Assembly (NCBI GenBank): GCA_022316685.1
Contig: JAKJHU010000066.1
Location: 4,399,913-4,463,912, forward strand
Reading direction: 5' to 3'
Source of the DNA: Progne subis subis
Lineage: Eukaryota; Chordata; Aves; Passeriformes; Hirundinidae
DNA length: 64,000 nt
Part shown: positions 61,331 to 64,000 of the stretch, in pieces
How the letters are laid out: each line of letters starts with the position of its first letter
How positions within the stretch are numbered: the stretch's first letter is position 1
Program-made: the position numbers and the translations under genes
Notes under the pieces: model-generated
Seen by the model: only the letters and a program-made list of their open reading frames with translations
Told to the model about the DNA's origin: nothing
Databases searched by the model: none

Positions 61331-61503
61331 ATTTTTGCTGGGAACAAGATGTTGAGAGGAAATGGAATGAACAATTTGGTGCACCCAGAACGGCAGCGAA
61401 GAGCTCGGAAGCTCAGCGTGGTGAAGGACAATGGACAGAGGGGGCAAAGAGGACCAAGACCAAGGAGTACAGGGCCAAGGAGAACCTTTTTTCATGAACT
61501 TAC

Positions 61504-61621
61504 CATGAAGTAGTAGAGCTGAGAAGACCTGGCCATGAACTCTGGCTTGCACTCGGCCACGCAGATTTCCACGAATCCAGCGTGCTGGCTGGGCTTGGCC
61601 TCCCCCATCTCACACACGATC
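61504..61621 (-). CDS. PLXNA2: PLXNA2 window exon 2: end of the first IPT domain
   Basis: 118 bp, acceptor at 61622-61623, donor gtaagt at 61498-61503. One base completes a glutamine, then IVCEMGEAKPSQHAGFVEIC, VAECKPEFMARSSQLYYFM. The cysteine pattern and the FMARSSQLYYF ending are typical of the first plexin-A IPT domain joining the second. Confidence 0.96.
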
Positions 61622-62236
61622 CTGAGGGGAAAATACCAACCAGGAGCAGAGTTTGAGGGATGGCTTGGTGGTGCTGGTAAGATGGAATTGCAGCTAAGAG
61701 CCCACAGGGCTGGGGGATGGACTGTAGATTAACCCACTCTCTTCTGTCCCATCCAGAATCCAAACGGTGGATTAAGTTATTCTTTAGAAAGTGGTGGCTT
61801 CTGCCTGGGACGAGTGCTGAGGTGGTGTAAATCCACTTAAACACACACAGAAATGTTGGGTTGGGGCCTGGCTCTGTCGCTTTCAGCTCCAGCCTGGCAT
61901 GGTGGAGGCAGCTCTAAGGTTTAATGATCACTCCTGCATTTAGCAAGAGGCTTTTCAGGATTTCTGCCTTCCAGACTGGAATTGAGCACCTTGGGGTGAC
62001 TTCTTGGTGAAAACCAGGATAACTTCAGGGCGTTTGCCATAAGGATCACCTAAACATGCAATCCAAACACAGTAATAACAGGATCATTAAATAAATGGGC
62101 TATCCCGAGCTGCACATGAGGAATGTCTGCTTCCATCCCTCAGTTCCCAGGTTGAGATGGGTTCCTTGGAAGGCCCTACAGGTAGGAATGTCATTAGGTG
62201 TGCTGTGGCCTTTGCTCTGCCACACACCCCACTTAC
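61622..62236 (-). other. PLXNA2: PLXNA2 intron 1
   Basis: 615 bp, the shortest intron here. No repeat was recognised. Confidence 0.9.
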
Positions 62237-62388
62237 TGCTCTGCTGGGATGTACCCTTCCACCAGTGGCTTGCACTCCACACCGGCCACTTTGACGTGAG
62301 ACGCGATATCCCGGAATTCCAGCCCCAGGTTCTCCCCACGGATGGTCACTCTGGTCCCTCCCTCGCGAGGGCCCGTCACGGGGTTGAT
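62237..62388 (-). CDS. PLXNA2: PLXNA2 window exon 1: first IPT domain
   Basis: 152 bp, acceptor at 62389-62390, donor gtaagt at 62231-62236. Phase 0 start: [40 protein letters not shown] and [10 protein letters not shown] with a split glutamine. The TGPREGG signature and the HVKVAGVEC segment are what point to plexin-A2 rather than A1, A3 or A4. Upstream PSI and sema exons are outside the window. Confidence 0.96.
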
Positions 62389-64000
62389 CTGGGGAAGCAA
62401 GCCAAGAGAAAGGAGAACAATCAAACCAGGCACCAGAATCCTCTCAGGTGAAAGAACAGACAATTTCTGGGGATCACTAGGGACACTTATAATTAAAAAT
62501 GCTGAACAGGTGAGGGAACGAACCCACTTCAGGTACTCAGAACATGCAAAAGTCTGCCCCAGACATCATTTACTCTCTTTTAACTGCTTGCAAAAGGTCC
62601 AGAAGTGAGTAGAATATTTTTTTCTAGGCAAGAGCTGGGATTTTTGGAGCTGTACTGAGCACTTTGTAGACGTGAGCCATGGAAAGCCAGGAAAGGACCG
62701 GTGGAGAGAAATGGGAGAAAGAACAAGACAAGGACATAAGGGGTTGAGCCAGTCACTTGAAATCCTGAATTCCCAGTCCAAAGCACATGGAGGTTTTGTT
62801 CTCTTCTGGAAGTAGGTAACGGTCACGCATCAGAAATCCAGCTGAAAATGTCCACTTGGAATAAAACCCGCCAAGCCACAGCAGGAACAGGGTGTCGGGT
62901 TCAGTGTGAAGGAGGTGGGTGGTGACTGAGACAGCAGCAGCAGCTGCTCTGTGCCAACACTTCCTCCTGAAAGAGCTCCAGTTTCCTTCCTGGGAGACCT
63001 GGGGTCATTGGAAGGGTGGGCAGGGAGCATGGACAGATTTTTTGTGGAGCCTCTGAAGCCTCAGCATGAGACGAGCAACCATCCCAACCAACCTGGGGCT
63101 GCTGGAATGGCCTTTGCACCCCAGCCTGGCCCTGCACCACACCCTTGCAGGGTCTTGGTCCATGACCCTTGTCCAGAGCCAGGTGGGAATCAGCACTGGA
63201 ACTGTCTCCTGAGCGCTGGAACAACACTGGCATCATGGGGCTGGCCCTTAATTATCTCCATTCTGCCCTCCCAGTTCCTTGCTGTGCCCTCTGGGAATTC
63301 CTCCCAAAGGAATTCCAATTCCTTTGCTGTGCAACTGCCCTCTTGAAAGGGGTTCAAGCTCTTCCCTCGCAGGGCCAGGGAATGCCACGGCTGCCATCTG
63401 CCAGCACTGGCACGGCTCTCCCTGCAGTGAGCAAAGGGGAATTCCTTGTCTCACATCCATACCCACTGCCCCTGGGTCTGCCATGCTGGAACCCTGGGCA
63501 CTGAGAATTTCAGACTTTCTGTGCTGATAGGCACTGACCCTCAAGAAAAGACTGCATTCGACCTGAGGCCGTGGAAGAGGGTTCGAAAACTGAGTGATAG
63601 CACTGGGACTGGGGGTGTGGAGTTTGAGTAGAAGTGTGTGATATCACAGGGTGGAAAACTTAGATTTTAAGGTTTTAGTATATAGTAATATATATAAAGC
63701 AAGAGGATTTAGGGTGTAGGCCAAGTCCTTCTTCTTAACCTTCTTCTTCATAGGTTTGGGTGGTATTTTGTAATTGGACAGAAAAATCCACATTTCAACC
63801 ACAGGTTGTTGGTTATTGGGTTAAAAGTAAAAATAATTTAGGTGTCATTTCATAATTGGACAGATTGTGCTTAAAAGACCTTGGAAAGAGTTAGAGATGG
63901 AGCCATCTTCTACCTTGCTAGCCAGAACTCACAGCTTGTGAGACTGTACTAAAGATAAGAATTAATAAGCATCTGAGTCCGAACATGAAAACTGCGTCTC
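62389..64000 (-). other. PLXNA2: PLXNA2 intron upstream of window exon 1 (incomplete)
   Basis: No plexin PSI or sema coding was found. The only element recognised is the LTR-like sequence from 63637 to the window edge. Confidence 0.75.
63637..64000 (+). mobile_element. Endogenous retrovirus LTR, cut by the window edge
   Basis: Starts tgtgatatcacagggtgg and continues through a TATA-like region (atatataaagc, 63688), two aattggacag repeats (63773 and 63856) and a taataagcatctgagtccg block. This resembles passerine ERV LTRs as I remember them. The right end is not visible. Confidence 0.5.

Larger units (their letters stand above)
55581..61503 (-). other. PLXNA2: PLXNA2 intron 2
   Basis: 5923 bp. 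Holds CR1 fragments (56098-56306, 56390-56606, 57464-58092), an LTR-like element (58294-58597), T runs at 59546-59562 and 61186-61199, and an AT-rich TAAT-containing segment (61205-61330). A 153-codon plus-strand open frame at 59711-60172 matches nothing I know and is judged chance. Confidence 0.8.

Noticed and set aside
62389..63636. Search for an upstream PSI or sema exon
   Set aside because: No minus-strand frame carries the cysteine spacing of plexin PSI domains. Upstream exons must lie past 64000.

Overview
This is vertebrate genomic DNA, almost certainly from a bird. Single-copy coding exons are short and far apart. The space between them is seeded with 5'-truncated CR1 LINE fragments that carry the avian 3' end (the attctatg-type tail and the gggttggaagg motif). 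There are also several retroviral LTR-like segments of a type I associate with songbirds. The songbird placement is an inference.

One protein-coding gene explains all the convincing coding signal: plexin-A2 (PLXNA2), on the minus strand. I recovered 18 consecutive coding exons, from 62388 down to 6772. All have AG acceptors and GT donors, and all junction phases agree. Together they total 2856 bp (about 952 codons). They run from the first IPT/TIG domain of the extracellular stalk, through the remaining IPT domains and the single transmembrane helix, to the juxtamembrane coiled coil, the split GAP domain and the Rho-GTPase-binding domain inserted in it. The sema and PSI exons lie beyond the right edge. 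The last roughly 80 codons and the 3' UTR lie beyond the left edge. I saw no other real gene on either strand.

Layout by position: 1-6771 is the left-hand, 3'-most intron. 6772-14895 holds the GAP C-terminal half and the end of the RBD. 17268-32998 holds the rest of the RBD and the GAP N-terminal half. 35702-40322 holds the first catalytic arginine motif, the juxtamembrane segment and the transmembrane exon. 45259-62388 holds the IPT stalk. 62389-64000 is intron ending in an LTR-like element.

Two things stand out in the stalk exons. First, an 87-bp tandem array (46560-47075, about six copies) has copied the splice acceptor plus the first 13 codons of one IPT exon into the upstream intron five times. 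The copies differ at two positions that would change amino acids, and reading through any upstream copy meets an in-frame TAA. Second, the next exon (45259-45406) is 148 bp instead of the 147 bp its neighbours' phases require. A single extra base near 45352-45354 shifts the frame into a TGA, just before the membrane-spanning exon. The second could be an assembly error. If either event is real and used in RNA, the product would be an ectodomain-only plexin.
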